Source: Xanthoparmelia taractica
Taxonomy: Eukaryota > Ascomycota > Lecanoromycetes > Lecanorales > Parmeliaceae
NCBI GenBank assembly: GCA_033085395.1
Contig: MU853189.1
Span: 62,001 to 126,000 of the forward strand
DNA length: 64,000 nucleotides
Direction: 5' to 3'
Shown: in pieces, positions 21,974-32,917 of the stretch
Numbering within the stretch: position 1 is the first letter of the stretch
Layout of the letters: every line of letters starts with the position of its first letter
Made by a program: the position numbers and the translations under genes
The notes under the pieces: model-generated
Told to the model about the DNA's origin: nothing
What the model saw: only the letters and a program-made list of their open reading frames with translations
Databases searched by the model: none

Positions 21974-22864
21974 CTAGAATCCACCCATCATCATATCTCC
22001 AAGGAGCAGCCCCCCCATAAGTCCACCCGCCAGTGGCAGCCCGTATCCGCCACCATACCCTCTTCCATACGGTCGAGAGTAAGGATACTGTGGCCTTACG
22101 AACATAACATTGGGATTAGCATACGGGCCTTGCGTGTACGGATTGTAGCCATAGCCTCCACGCGGTGGTCCCATGCCCTGCGGAGGCTCGATGTAGATGT
22201 CCCTCCCGTCTTTTCCTTTGCCGACATACTGCGGCTCCCCAGTTTGTGCAGCCCTTGACATTGCCTGTCGGAGCTCCTGATGGCGCTGGTACGCCCGCCG
22301 TTCTTCTTCTGCGCGCTGTGCCCGTTCTTGCTCTCGCTGCTGGTGGGTTGTGTGAGTCATCTTGTCCTTCATTTTGCGGCCGAACTTCGCGATACCAGTA
22401 GGTGGACTGGAATCGTGTGGAGGGAGGTCTGCGGTGCCGGTGCCGGTGCCGGTCTCCTTGGTGTGGTGATGATGGTTGCTTTCGTCATCGTCGCTGCTCT
22501 CTGCTGTAATATCGGCCTGGCTTGGAACTCTGAGCGAACCCTTGATCTTTTGCCTCTCCATCGGATCTAGACTATTCATGTATTGTTCATCGTCATAAGG
22601 ATGGCACCAGATTGATCGTGGCGGTTCGGCATTCGTGTCGACGAAGAATTGGTGGTGATTTTGCGGGTCGTACTGTCTGATCCAGCCGTATGGTAGAGGC
22701 CGGCCTTCATCTTCCATGCTGCGGCGGGTCTGTGGAGGAATGCCATTGCGTGCTTTATGTGGTATCGAAGAGTATGTGTTTGTGTTTGTGGGTCTATTCG
22801 AGGAGGATGATGATCCTGCAACTTCGTCGTAGGAGGGTGGCGCGTCTGTAGGTGTAGGATTCAT
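21974..22864 (-). CDS. WW-domain protein with PY motif
   Basis: A single-exon gene for 296 residues. A PPSYDEV motif near residue 10 fits the PPxY ligand of WW domains, as found on Rsp5-type ubiquitin ligase adaptors. A WW-like domain spans about 55-90: LPYGWIRQYDPQNHHQFFVD, then RSIWCHPYDD, where the second Trp is preceded by Ile. The middle is acidic, with a GTGTGT repeat, then a charged helix (about 165-215). The C-terminus is Gly/Tyr/Pro-rich and ends in a hydrophobic Gly/Leu/Met segment, LAGGLMGGLLLGDMMMGGF. A PY motif and a WW domain in one protein suggest self-interaction or recruitment to a NEDD4-type ligase, which is inference. The exact family is not known to me. Confidence 0.8.
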   Translation of the reverse strand: MNPTPTDAPPSYDEVAGSSSSSNRPTNTNTYSSIPHKARNGIPPQTRRSMEDEGRPLPYGWIRQYDPQNHHQFFVDTNAEPPRSIWCHPYDDEQYMNSLDPMERQKIKGSLRVPSQADITAESSDDDESNHHHHTKETGTGTGTADLPPHDSSPPTGIAKFGRKMKDKMTHTTHQQREQERAQRAEEERRAYQRHQELRQAMSRAAQTGEPQYVGKGKDGRDIYIEPPQGMGPPRGGYGYNPYTQGPYANPNVMFVRPQYPYSRPYGRGYGGGYGLPLAGGLMGGLLLGDMMMGGF

Positions 22865-23224
22865 GCCGCTGTTCTTTTGTGGGGAGTTTTGCTAGACTGA
22901 GTATTGGTGCAATGGTTTATCTTTACATGATATCTTGTAGGTTTTATAATTCACTGAGGCGCAAGATGGTCAAGACTTCTGAAGGCTGTGTCAAAATGAC
23001 GTTTCTACCTTACGAGTACGAAACACTTAACGCTAGTGCTTAATGCCGATTCCCCGGCGCTCGCTCCACCAGTATGAATTCCGAGCATTCAAGGTGCTTG
23101 TCCAAACATTTCCCTCTCCCATCCATACCTTTTTGACAGCCGCCTGCCAATCCGCCAGATCATTGCGGTTCCCTTATTAGTGCTCGGATGTGACTTGTGG
23201 AATGTAATGCTTCCCTTGTCAGAC

Positions 23225-24174
23225 TTAATGAGCGGCGTACCTCCACAAAACCCATTTCAGAAAGGAGGGACACGAACTCGAGCCATTCGACTGTCCCTCG
23301 ATCTTGGCGCCCGCCTGGAACAAAAGCTGGATAACGTTTAGCGATCGTTTCGTGAGGGTATAGCGAGGTCGAGGTTGAAGCTTCTCCTGTTCTCGTTTGG
23401 TTTGTGCGTCCATGAGTCGTGGCGCTGACTGGCCATAATTAAACCGAGGACTGGCTACTGCCCTGGATGCTTACATTCTTGAATGCTTCAGTGGTCAGCT
23501 CTTCATCCTGTGCCGGCTTATCGTCTTGGTTGCTTGTGGTCTCAAGTCTTTCAGACCTAGGGCTTGTCCTGCAGAGCTTCAATACTGTCGGGTTGCTCCC
23601 AGATCAAAGGCTCGTGATCAGTCCAACGCTTACTGTTAGCAGCAGAGACAATACGCTGCTTTTCGGCAGCCCAACGTGATAATTGTTCAGTCATTTCGTA
23701 CTGACTAAGCATTGCTCTAAGTACCTCGATGTCCACCTCAAGATGCGCAGCCTGTCTCCATATCATCGTGAGGTCTTCTCTAAGCTTTCTCCACAAGCTT
23801 GCTAGGACCATTCGGACAGAGGTGGCTTTCGAGAGCCACGCTTCATCTCGCGTTCCTGTTGGCATTTTGAACTTGCTCAGCGGTCGAATAGCCATCGCCC
23901 ACCGCCTTGGTGTTCTGAATAGCTTTGGTTCATCGGGAGTCTTGAGGCAAAATCTCCACTGAGGCCGGTTCGAGATCTCGGCAAAGAATGCTCTCATTTT
24001 GGGATAAAACCGCCTAAGTGGCTTGAGCATAGAGTCGATTTGATGCAGCACTGTCAATTCAGAGATGAATCTGTACATCACCGCGTTGATTTTTCCTGCT
24101 TCTGTGCGAGAGCAGGTGTCCAGATAAACGTCAAGATGTCTTAAGACAAGAGGAATGTCCTCTGTTTGTTCCAT
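23225..24174 (-). CDS. Unrecognised fungal protein, three exons
   Basis: Exons 24174-23634, 23584-23475 and 23428-23225 sum to 855 nt (284 residues). They are joined by a 49-nt intron (GTAAGC, GACTGATC, GACAG) and a 46-nt intron (GTAAGC to GCCAG). I chose the ATG at 24174 (MEQTEDIPLVLRHLDVYLD); an in-frame ATG at 24351 would add 59 residues of unlikely composition. The product is soluble, helical and Arg/Lys/Trp-rich, for example RTPRRWAMAIRPLSKFKMP and SLWRKLREDLTMIWRQAAHL. The last exon contains RSLNVIQLLFQAGAKIEG, which resembles one ankyrin-repeat helix but does not repeat. I do not recognise the family. Without the introns the frame stops early, at 23557. Confidence 0.55.
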
Positions 24175-24351
24175 GATACTGGTACAGGTAGTTTTGTTTG
24201 ATACAAACGTGATTTCCAGAAGCGAATCTGACCTGCTATGAAAGGAAGGGCACATGCAGTCAAGTGTACGGAGACAAATCGAGTTGCGTGGAAAATAAGG
24301 TACATATTTGAGGGAAGTCCGCATGGAAGGAGCAGAAGACGGGAAGCACAT

Positions 24352-25705
24352 GCTTCAGATTAGCAACCCTTAACACTCTGAGAGACTGTGTCAGCCTGGA
24401 AGAGGTCAGCTGGTAACCGATTAGTCGAAGGGGAAACTACCAGGTAAATCTGACAGAAAGTAAGGTATAGTAACGTACGTGGAGCTACCTTGAACTGTCA
24501 AAGATAGCCTGACTTTTAATACTTACAGGTCCGTAAATCCTCTCCGTCGTCCAATCATTAAAATTCGAGATGCCCCTTATATACTTACACAGGCTCTACC
24601 ACCAGTGTGATGTTTGTGGGCAATCTCCCATCCATCTTCAGCGTGTTTGCAGACCAGCTTCACGCGAACAATTAACAGATTTCTGAGCCGGGCCTATAGC
24701 CGTCTGCGCTGGGGCTAGATCGACCAGAATCCTGTCAATGGAGCGTTGGGTGAAAAGCATCCAAAAGGGAGAAAACACCGCGCTAATGCAGGTCAATCAA
24801 CTATGCCTAAGCTCAAATGAGGTAATATATATCTTGAAGGTAGTGAGCACCAATGTGTATGAAGCCAGCATGGCAACTAAGCATTCACGTCTCCAGGACT
24901 TCCTTGCCTCATGACTCGAGATATCATCGGCTCGATTCCCAAAGGCTGCAGAAATAGGACCCTTGCCCCGTGAAGCTCGTCGCAGGCAAGGGAGGAAGTG
25001 TCTGGACAATGACGCTCTGCCGAATGCCTGGGGATGAATTATTGTCTGTATCAAAGGCAAATTTGCTTGGTGTCGACTTTAGAGTCATTTATCGGCAGGG
25101 TGAATATCCTAGCAGCAGAAGAAGAAGAACCCCTATCGAGCACACATCGAAAATACCGTATCGTCCAACCAGCGAACCGAGCAGGCAAGCCTAAAAGTAA
25201 TAGTCCGAGGTGAGAATACTGACTCAGAATTAGCCCAAAAAAAAAAAAAACTTTACAAAAGGTTCAGCACCAATGTGGTGAGGTGCATTCTATATTCACA
25301 TACTTATCAGCAAGTCTTTCTCCGCCTTCACTAGCGGTTCGTTGAGTGAAATACAATGAAATTGGCACCATGTAGCCGTTTGGCTTTGGCAATTATCCTG
25401 CAGCCCTCCTTTATTTCCACGCAATCTGAGTGTTTTTTTGGTGTCGGGAGCAGGTGACTGGAGATTTGAGCTTGAAGCCATTGATTCTCGTCTAGAGATG
25501 TAATAGCTCTGATGGGTCGAAGTCTACAAAGTATGAGTACAATGATATCAGTTTCTCCAAGATAACGCCATAGCCACTGCTCATCTATACACTGAAGTAA
25601 TAATCCCTCTAACCTGTTCCTTGAATATGAGAGCTTTGGTGGCATAAACCCCGTCCCGACTCGAATGTGTCCGCCCATTTTGCTAATTGCTCAATTCACT
25701 GTGAC
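24352..25705. other. Gene-poor interval
   Basis: No supported gene. A poly-A tract lies at about 25237-25250. A 115-codon - strand frame at 25331-25678 ends just before the transporter stop. It has no recognisable motif and more likely overlaps the transporter 3' UTR. Confidence 0.5.
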
Positions 25706-27227
25706 CTAGGAGGATTTGTCGGCACCCTTAATGGAGGTCAAATACTTCGGGTCATAGCCGACAGTAGGTGCAAGTCCTCCTAGAATAACGAAAAGCATCA
25801 TGAGTATGCCGCCAAACACAATGACTTTTCGAAGAGCAGGCCGATTAGAGCCGAACTCAGCCCAGAGGCGCGCAACTTCCGAGCATTGGGCTTTGATGGT
25901 GGCGCCTCCAAGTTTGTAGTAGACGAGTCCACATAGAGCAATACCATAGCCGAAGTATTGGAGCGCTGATATTGGGGTGCCCCAGATAGCGATGGAGGCG
26001 AAAACGAGGAGGATGTCCTTCAGAACACCGCAGAGGGTCATTACCAGGCCGGATGTTTTGCCAATCTGAGAATGTTAGATCATGCAAAGTCATAGCATTG
26101 AGATTACATACCAGGAACACCACTGAAACATTCAATGCAAATGCCACCATTGCATTTGCCAAGAGTGTCCACAATCCCACATGATATAGCTCATCCATTT
26201 GAATCCGCGGTATTTCAAAAACCAAAGCAGTAGCGAAATTCATGATGGCGCAGACTGGAGCGAAGTAGTAGAGGGAGACCAAAGGATCCATCTTGTACTC
26301 AGCGGAGCTCAGTAGTCGTTCGACCATGACTAGCCTGACTGCCTCAAACAAGATGCCTCCAAGCTGAAAGATGACTCCGATCAACACGAACTTGATCTCG
26401 CCGATGGAGGCAATGATGACGCCGAGGACGATGAAGGATACATTGAAAAGGACTTTGAGATCGGCTTTATGGATCCCCATGGCCCATCCGATAAGTAGGA
26501 CTGCGACGGGGGTTGTGGCCTAATCACAATCATCAGGACATTCCATGCGTCCGCTTGGAAGAATTATTACAAACCTTTAACATCTGAATGAAAGCCACAC
26601 TAAGGTATAGGTACGTCAAGTTGCCGCAGATTAGTGACAAGCTGAAGAAGGCGCCAATTGGTACAATGGCTCGGAGATAGACCCTGCCTGTCATTTTGAC
26701 TGTCTTGCGGCCATCGAGGAGGGTTGTAAAACGTGCCATGACCTGAGTCATGAGGGTGGCAAATGTAAGGTGCCAGCATGTGAGGGTGATGGCTGCAGAG
26801 AGGAACGGCGGATCAGTTTAGCACAAGGAAGTGTTCGAAAGTGAACATACGATAGTCTGTAGCCTCAATGTCAGTGGAGTCAACAGCCAATGGTGGTCTA
26901 CAAGGCACTCACGAAATTTAGCAGTGTCCAGAATCCATTTGTTGAAGAGGATGACGCTGGAGCTCAAGGCGATCCATGTTCTGCGGCGGAAGAGTCAGCT
27001 TTCAAAGTCTAGATTTTATGTCTTCGTGCACGCCCTCTTTGCTGCCAGGTCAGGGGCACCCACACTACGTAGAAAGCTGGGTGTAACTTGGATGCTGGGG
27101 GCTCCCTCTTTTCAATCTCTGGGTTGACAGTCGGTAGCACTGGCAGTGTGGGAGTTGCAGGACCATCTCTTATCATTTCTGCAGATATACGCTCCTTCTC
27201 CGAGAAAGCTTTCTCGGGGTCGCCCAT
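25706..27227 (-). CDS. DMT-superfamily sugar-phosphate / nucleotide-sugar type transporter
   Basis: Six exons (27227-27064, 26980-26913, 26856-26851, 26792-26575, 26519-26112, 26065-25706) sum to 1224 nt, or 407 residues. After a cytosolic N-terminus there are about ten membrane helices. Family segments are WIALSSSVILFNKWIL, TLTCWHLTFATLMTQ, LYLSVAFIQMLK, ATTPVAVLLIGWA, and the GKTSGLVMTLCGVLKDILL loop before helix 9. This is the TPT/DUF250-like group, whose members exchange phosphorylated sugars or nucleotide sugars across Golgi, ER or plastid-type membranes. The substrate cannot be told from sequence. The third exon is only 6 nt and supplies the His-Tyr of KFHYPITLTCW. The gene diverges from the aldo/keto reductase with a 632-bp gap. 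Confidence 0.88.
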
Positions 27228-27859
27228 GTTGGCTCTGGCTAGTTGGGCGTTGAAGAATGAGTGGATTTCGAACGGCCGCGACCGTTGTATGCTGCCGGCT
27301 CGAAACAGGATGAAGGGCGGAGACTGTATTTATGATGGAGGTGAGAGCATTGAAGGGGATTATCGGTCACCGATGATGGTGGTTGGAGGAGGAGGCACTT
27401 GTTGACGTTGTTGTTGACGTTGCGTTGCCGCCAATTTTCCCACCTGCACCAACAACTACTGCGCCGCCGCTCGGCTGAAACGATCTGCCGGTGAGAGCCC
27501 CAAGTTTGAACGCTAATCTCCAAGCTTCAAGTGCAACTCGTATTCATTTCTACCTACACAAAATTATTTCTATCTACTTACTTGAACCTCTACCGCCTAT
27601 GAACTTATGTAAAATGATGACTGACACGCGTGCTTCACGCATGGCAGTAATTAACATCCACCATAGACTGGTACGACCGGAAAAATCGGACACGAAGCTT
27701 CGTAAGATCTCGTACTTAAAAAGAATTAGGATTTAATCGTGGAGTTAAATGCGTGGCATGACAAGTATATAAATGCTTCAAAGTCGCTCACTGACAATGA
27801 ACCACATCTGCTTTGAGTATCTGATCACTTGTCACTGATAGATACTGTGAATCATCAAG

Positions 27860-28877
27860 ATGCCTACAATCAATGGCAAGCAAGTTGGTCGCACCGGCTA
27901 TGGAATGATGAGTATGTTCCCCAACTCCAAATCTGTTCCCCGAAACTTTGCTAAACTATGGCTCAGATCTCACATGGCGTGACACTCCTATCCCAGATGA
28001 GCAAGCTTTCGCAGCCTTGAAAGCAGCCCTGAAGTCGGGAGCCAACCTCTGGAACGGGGGCGAGCTTTATGGCAAACCGCACGCCAACTCCCTCCATCTC
28101 CTCAATCGATACTTCACCAAGTACCCCGAAGACGCCGACAAAGTCGTAATCAGCATCAAGGGATCCATTTCAACCACAAAGTTTGGACCCGACAACAGTG
28201 AGAAAAACATCCGGAGAAGCATTGATGAGTGTCTCAAAGTCCTGGACGGCAAAAAGTTCCTTGATCTCTTCGAACCCGCGCGTCAAGATCCGAATGTTCC
28301 GTTGGAGGAGACTATGAACGCCATGGCCAAATATATAAAAGAAGGCAAGCTTGGTGGCATAAGTCTGAGCGAGGTTACCGAAGACCAAATCAGGAACGCC
28401 AACAAGTTGCACAAGATTGCGGCAGTCGAAGTAGAGATGAGCCTCCAAACCCCTGAGGTGCTACACAACGGCGTCGCGAAAACCTGCGCTGAATTGGACA
28501 TACCCTTAATAGCCTATTCTCCGATCGGACGTGGCTTATTGACCGCCACAATCTCAAAGCCTGAAGACATGGAGAAGAGCGACATCAGACTCCATCTGCC
28601 GCGTTTCCAGCCTGGCAACATGGAGAAAAACGCTGCGATGGGTCTGGAGGTTCAGAAAGTGGCAAAGGCGAAAGGTTGCACACCTGCTCAGGTGGCACTG
28701 GCTTGGGTACGCTCATACAGTGGAAAGAACGGCTTTGGCACCATCATTCCGATACCAGGTTCCACAACCGAGGAGAGGGCTACCGAGAATGGAACTGAAG
28801 TGACACTCAGTGACGAGGAGCTGAAGGAGCTTGAGGAAATCATGAAAAAGACGGTAGTGGCGGGGAGCCGATATTAA
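27860..28877 (+). CDS. Aldo/keto reductase, pyridoxal reductase-like
   Basis: Two exons (27860-27911 and 27967-28877, intron 55 nt) sum to 963 nt, or 320 residues. The join gives YGMMNLTWRDTPIPDEQ, the usual start of fungal pyridoxal-reductase-like AKRs. Other family segments are GANLWNGGELYG with the catalytic Tyr, VVISIKG with the active-site Lys, EGKLGGISLSEV, VEVEMSLQTPE, IPLIAYSPIGRGLL and the cofactor-binding TIIPIPGSTTEERATEN. It is an (alpha/beta)8 barrel NADPH-dependent carbonyl reductase. Orthologues reduce pyridoxal to pyridoxine in vitamin B6 metabolism, but the exact substrate here is an inference. The DLFEPARQDP loop is typical of the subfamily. The product is predicted cytosolic, with no signal peptide. 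Confidence 0.9.
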
Positions 28878-29421
28878 TTCTATGCCATTGGTGTGACCAA
28901 GATCATTGGATGCCTTTGCTGATTGACTGCTATGTAGTCTAAGCAATATGGGGTTATAGACTATTGTAGTTGGCAACGTCACAATAAGTATCACATCTCC
29001 CTTTCAGTGCATAATTGGTTACCAGGGGTCTGTCGAACCACGTTGCGTGCCTCGTCCGATCCTCGATCTTTCGGTGATGACCGCGTCAACTACTCGCCAA
29101 TCATTCTCGAAGCTACTGCAGTGGCTGCCTTTAATGCATAAGAATGGCGTTTTCGGACATATCTCCATACTGATAATTGTGCCCGGCGCAGGGGAGTGTT
29201 TCATCTTTAATCGCTGTTGTCGCCAATGCGCGAGTCTTCTCAACTCATGCGCGGCAATGGCAATCTCTTTTCCTGCTCTGACCATACTCCTTGCGCACAC
29301 AGCTCCTGCTGTCATCTGAGCTTATATACTCCCATTCAGCACCCATTATGTTTTCACGCCAAGAGTGCACATCTTTGTGGCGACTCTCCCCTCATCCTCT
29401 CTCAACCTGTGTAGACTCAGC

Positions 29422-30366
29422 ATGTTCGCCTTCAACCTTCTCCCACTCGCAGCCTTCCTCGCCATCGTCACCCACACCCTCGCAAATGGCATCCCCGTCG
29501 TCGTTTCCCCCAATCTCAACGTCTCCACCAACCCCAACGTGACCGCCCACATCCCCTCCTGCACCAACCTCACCAACGACGCCCCGACCCCCTACTGCTA
29601 TACCAAACTGCAAGAAACCGCCTACCTCACCAACTGGAACCTCACATCCCCCGAGCTCTGCGCCCCCGACGAGCTCTGGTCCACCTGCTTCCTCCGCTCC
29701 GTCTACAAAAAGCCAGGCCCAAACTGCACCACCCTGACCAACAACAGCAGAACCTGCCAACAATACAACTGCACATCCCTCTCCCTCAGCACCCCCCTGT
29801 GCCCGCAGCCCATAACGCCGAACAACACGAAGACAACGACGACGGCGGCGGGGGAAACCATCACGGAAAATAACGCCACGGCCGTGCAAACGGCGCAGGA
29901 ATTCTACGGCGCCTGGACCGTCTACGCCCTCCAGCACCACATCTCCACCTGGTCCGCCGCCCTAAACGCAAACACCTCATCCGCCGCCATCCTCGCCGCC
30001 CTCAACCCCCGCACCCCCAACACCGCCACCTCAGTCCTCACAACCCTGATCCCGAAATACGGCCTCGATACCAGCGTAAACGCTGACGCGGCCTTGGTCC
30101 AGTTGCTCCAGTTACCGAGAGCGAATGGCAGCAGGCCGGAGCGGGCGTATGGGAATTCGAGGGGGAGGGGCGAGAGGAGCAGTTTGTCGGGGAGGGAGTG
30201 GGGGGTTGTGTTGGGGGGGAGGCTGGGGGAGGTGCTGGGGGGGGTGATGGGGGTGGGGGGGTTTGAGACGTTTTTGGGGGCGGTGGAGGGGGGGGCGTTT
30301 AGTGCGAGGGGGTTGGCGGGGGTGGGGGAGTTGAGGGGGAGTTTGGATGTTTGTGAGGAGGGGTAG
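29422..30366 (+). CDS. Secreted Cys-rich fungal protein
   Basis: A single-exon frame. The ATG at 29422 opens a signal peptide, MFAFNLLPLAAFLAIVTHTLANG, of 314 residues total; upstream in-frame codons add nothing plausible. The mature N-terminal part has eight Cys within about residues 45-135 and many Asn-X-Ser/Thr sequons, consistent with an extracellular, disulphide-bonded glycoprotein. The middle is Ala/Thr-rich, and the C-terminal 90 residues are Gly/Arg-rich (GRGERSSLSGREWG, then several GGV and GVG runs) with a ninth Cys near the end. I do not recognise a named domain. The composition changes abruptly at about 30110: earlier codons mostly end in C, while the last quarter is extremely G-rich. 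The C-terminal quarter is therefore less certain, and an undetected intron or early end is possible. Confidence 0.65.
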   Translation: MFAFNLLPLAAFLAIVTHTLANGIPVVVSPNLNVSTNPNVTAHIPSCTNLTNDAPTPYCYTKLQETAYLTNWNLTSPELCAPDELWSTCFLRSVYKKPGPNCTTLTNNSRTCQQYNCTSLSLSTPLCPQPITPNNTKTTTTAAGETITENNATAVQTAQEFYGAWTVYALQHHISTWSAALNANTSSAAILAALNPRTPNTATSVLTTLIPKYGLDTSVNADAALVQLLQLPRANGSRPERAYGNSRGRGERSSLSGREWGVVLGGRLGEVLGGVMGVGGFETFLGAVEGGAFSARGLAGVGELRGSLDVCEEG

Positions 30367-30643
30367 GGGGGTGGGTTGGTGTGTGCGGGGTGGAGTTGTT
30401 GGGGGGGGCGCTGTTTGGAGTTCTTTTGGTGGGGTTTGGGTGGTAGGGTTATGAGTATGAGTATATGTTGGGGTTATGAGATGATGAATGGATTATGTTG
30501 GAATCAATCGTGATGCAGTTGAAGAAATGTGACTGTGAAAGCTTCATCGCTTAGCGTGTTCATAAAAGAAGCCAGCTGACACCCACACAATGCATCACCC
30601 CAGTCTTCAAGCCCCGGACCCTATCGATGACACCACCAGAATG
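30367..30643. other. 3' flank of the secreted-protein gene
   Basis: The G-rich strand bias continues to about 30420, then the sequence becomes ordinary AT-richer DNA. No gene is seen. Confidence 0.4.
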
Positions 30644-31154
30644 CAAGGTTCCCAATGGTGCAAACTATCGGTTTCGAGGCCTGAACCGGTTCAAATTGAG
30701 GCTATATAAGTGGCTAATAGTTGGTTCAACACCTGAACCGGTTCACACCACGAACTAATGGTTTGGACTAATAGTTTATAGCCTTCAAGGTCTTCGTGAA
30801 GTATCTCGTATAGTTAATAGACTTAGAGGATATCAAAGATCTCGAGTCGATATTTAATAAATTTATTATAAGATAGAAGATACTATAGCTTAGATTCAGA
30901 CTTATTAGAAGTTAAAATAGTACTAATAATAAGTCTTAATAGTAGATTTGTTCTGCACTAGTCTGAAAATACCTCTATTATACTCTGATTTACGAACTAT
31001 TAGAACTATTAGTTTAAACCAATAGTTCCGATAGCTGAACCGGTTCAGAACCATTTACGAAATCACTGAACCAGTTCAAACTATTGGTTCATTGGACTGG
31101 TTTAACTAATAGTTCGTGGTTTGGTGCGAAACCATTGGGAACCTTGTCAGAATG
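30636..31154. mobile_element. hAT-type MITE C
   Basis: The element is 30644-31146 (503 bp). Its left end CAAGGTTCCCAATGGT matches the reverse complement of the right end ACCATTGGGAACCTTG perfectly. It is flanked by an 8-bp near-duplication, CCAGAATG and TCAGAATG (7 of 8). It carries several GAACCGGTTC palindromes near both ends and an AT-rich core with no coding potential. The termini are clearly related to those of the element at 53647 (CAAGGCGCCCAATGG), but the inner palindromes differ. Confidence 0.9.
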
Positions 31155-31932
31155 CAGAACTCCCACAGCCAACGCGGTCCTTACGACCTCCACCCCTGGC
31201 CCATTCCTCGGCGACGGCCCCGCAGCAGCCTTGTTGATAGTGCTACCCTCCGCGTCCCTAATGCTTGAGAGGCTTGGGAGTCTCTAGTATTTATGACTCG
31301 AGGGCCCAAGGCTCACAGTCATGTTGTAAACGCCGAGAGATATTCCAGATTAGTATTCCAACGGAGAAACTGAGCACCGTGAGCTGAGACTAGTATATCT
31401 CGTAGATTTGACGCTGGAGGCAGGTGCGGTCACTGTAGAATCGCAACTCAACCTCATGATAGTACTTGTTAACAGTGCCATTACACGAGACAGCATAGTG
31501 TTGTATTGAGAGGACCCGATAGCCGAATCATTTCGGTTGCTGTCGATATGATCCGTTCATAGCTAAAGCCGGGCTATTGAATCATGCGCAAAACAAGACA
31601 GGACTAAGCAATCCCCAAGACTGGAAGTATCCTCGTCTCGTTTCATGTTTGGCTCGCAGTATACAGTTGGCCAGAGCGAAAGGTGGAATTTTGCGGCTGC
31701 GGAATGTCTATGGTTTTTCCATAATGAGTCCCAATAGTAATTTTGCATAGTAACAAGCAACTGGGGCCACAAGAAGAGTACCAAGTTTCTGGGGTCTATC
31801 CAAACGCCAACGGCAGTACTGATAGCGGATATCTTCCTCGCGTCGCCCTCTGCAAGCAGGAAATCGGAACAACAATATAGAAACAACACATAGAACGCCA
31901 ATAACACAAGCGACCAAAGGATTAATGCATGT
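31155..31932. other. Intergenic, no supported gene
   Basis: An open - strand frame at 31563-31907 has a hydrophobic start but no recognisable motif, and it lies immediately downstream of the DJ-1 gene stop. I treat it as chance. Confidence 0.4.
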
Positions 31933-32917
31933 TCAAGTAACAGTCTTGTTCACCAGAGCAATCGTCTTCTCCGCCAACAGCTTGGCGTCTGGAGGAAACC
32001 GTCCGCTAATATAATTATAATTCTCGTCCTCACGAACGAAGCTAGGAGTATCAGCAAACGCTAGTCAAAAGCTCGATCTGCTCATACTTACGGGGTGGAC
32101 GAGAGGCTGTTGAAATACTGCTTCTTGGGGTCGGCCAACCTTTTCTCTACCTACGCGATTTCGGGTCAGGCCAGCCGCGAGCCTTGGAACGTATTGTCAG
32201 GCTTACACTAGTCTGTACACTCTCTGATCCTGCCCCGTAAGTCTTGTAATAGTCCCCTAAGAACAGCCTGGTTCCCCAGAAGATCGATTGCTCCATGAAG
32301 CCGGGCAGTGCGGTGGTCGTGGCATCGTGCAGTACGCTCTTGCCGTTAGGAAGAGATGACTCTGAAAGTACCATCACGCCGTGACATATCGCCGCAACAT
32401 TCTTTTCGAAGGCTTCCGTGTTTTGGGGAAGTAGTCGACCATAAGTTTGTGGGTCACAGGCGAATTGATCACTTGGACGACACCCTTTTCGTGTCCGCCT
32501 GGCAGGAATACGAGATCATAGGGAGCAAGGGTGAAACCGTCATCAGTCCATGCAAGAGCTCTCATACTCTTCATGTCCTCTTTCATGGATTTATACAGAT
32601 CAACGGCCTCTTGCGTAGCTCCCTATTGACAATACAGAGGACATGAGGACTCCTTGACCTGTCAAAGACGTATGATGCAACCTACCAGTAATTTTTGTGT
32701 CATACCCGTCAGCATCTTGCTATCACATTCGGGCATATTTCCCTTTTCCGTAACGAAATCGATCTCGAAGCCGGCTTTCTTGAACTCTGCATATGGCACT
32801 GCAGTTTCTGAAATCGAGTGTGAACCTCAACAGTATATGGCTTTGACCGAATGCAGAAACCTCACCTGTTGGGTCATGCCCATAATTGGCCATCAGGAAA
32901 GCGACTTTTGGAGGCAT
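31933..32917 (-). pseudogene. DJ-1/PfpI-family gene with one frameshift
   Basis: Exons 32917-32866, 32807-32686, 32622-about 32209, about 32146-32092 and 32041-31933 give a DJ-1/PfpI protein of about 240 residues. It begins MPPKVAFLMANYGHDP and has the PYAEFKKAGFEIDFVT strand, APYDLVFLPGGHEKG, the nucleophile elbow AAICHG with the conserved Cys, HDATTTALPGFMEQ and LGDYYKTYGAG. The frame breaks near 32403-32406. DYFPKTRKPSK reads in one frame and KNVAAICHG in the next, across a four-A run in the coding strand, a net loss of one base (or gain of two). No intron explains it. The family includes glyoxalase III/chaperone-like hydrolases. It is either a recent pseudogene or a base-call error. Confidence 0.7.

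Noticed and set aside
25331..25678. 115-codon - strand frame next to the transporter stop
   Set aside because: No recognisable motif, and it lies where the transporter 3' UTR should be.
29019..29319. Open frames on both strands between the aldo/keto reductase and the secreted-protein gene
   Set aside because: Mutually overlapping, short, no motif; the interval is the expected promoter of the secreted-protein gene.
31563..31907. 114-codon - strand frame with a hydrophobic start
   Set aside because: It looks like a signal peptide at first, but the remainder has no family pattern and it sits just past the DJ-1 stop.
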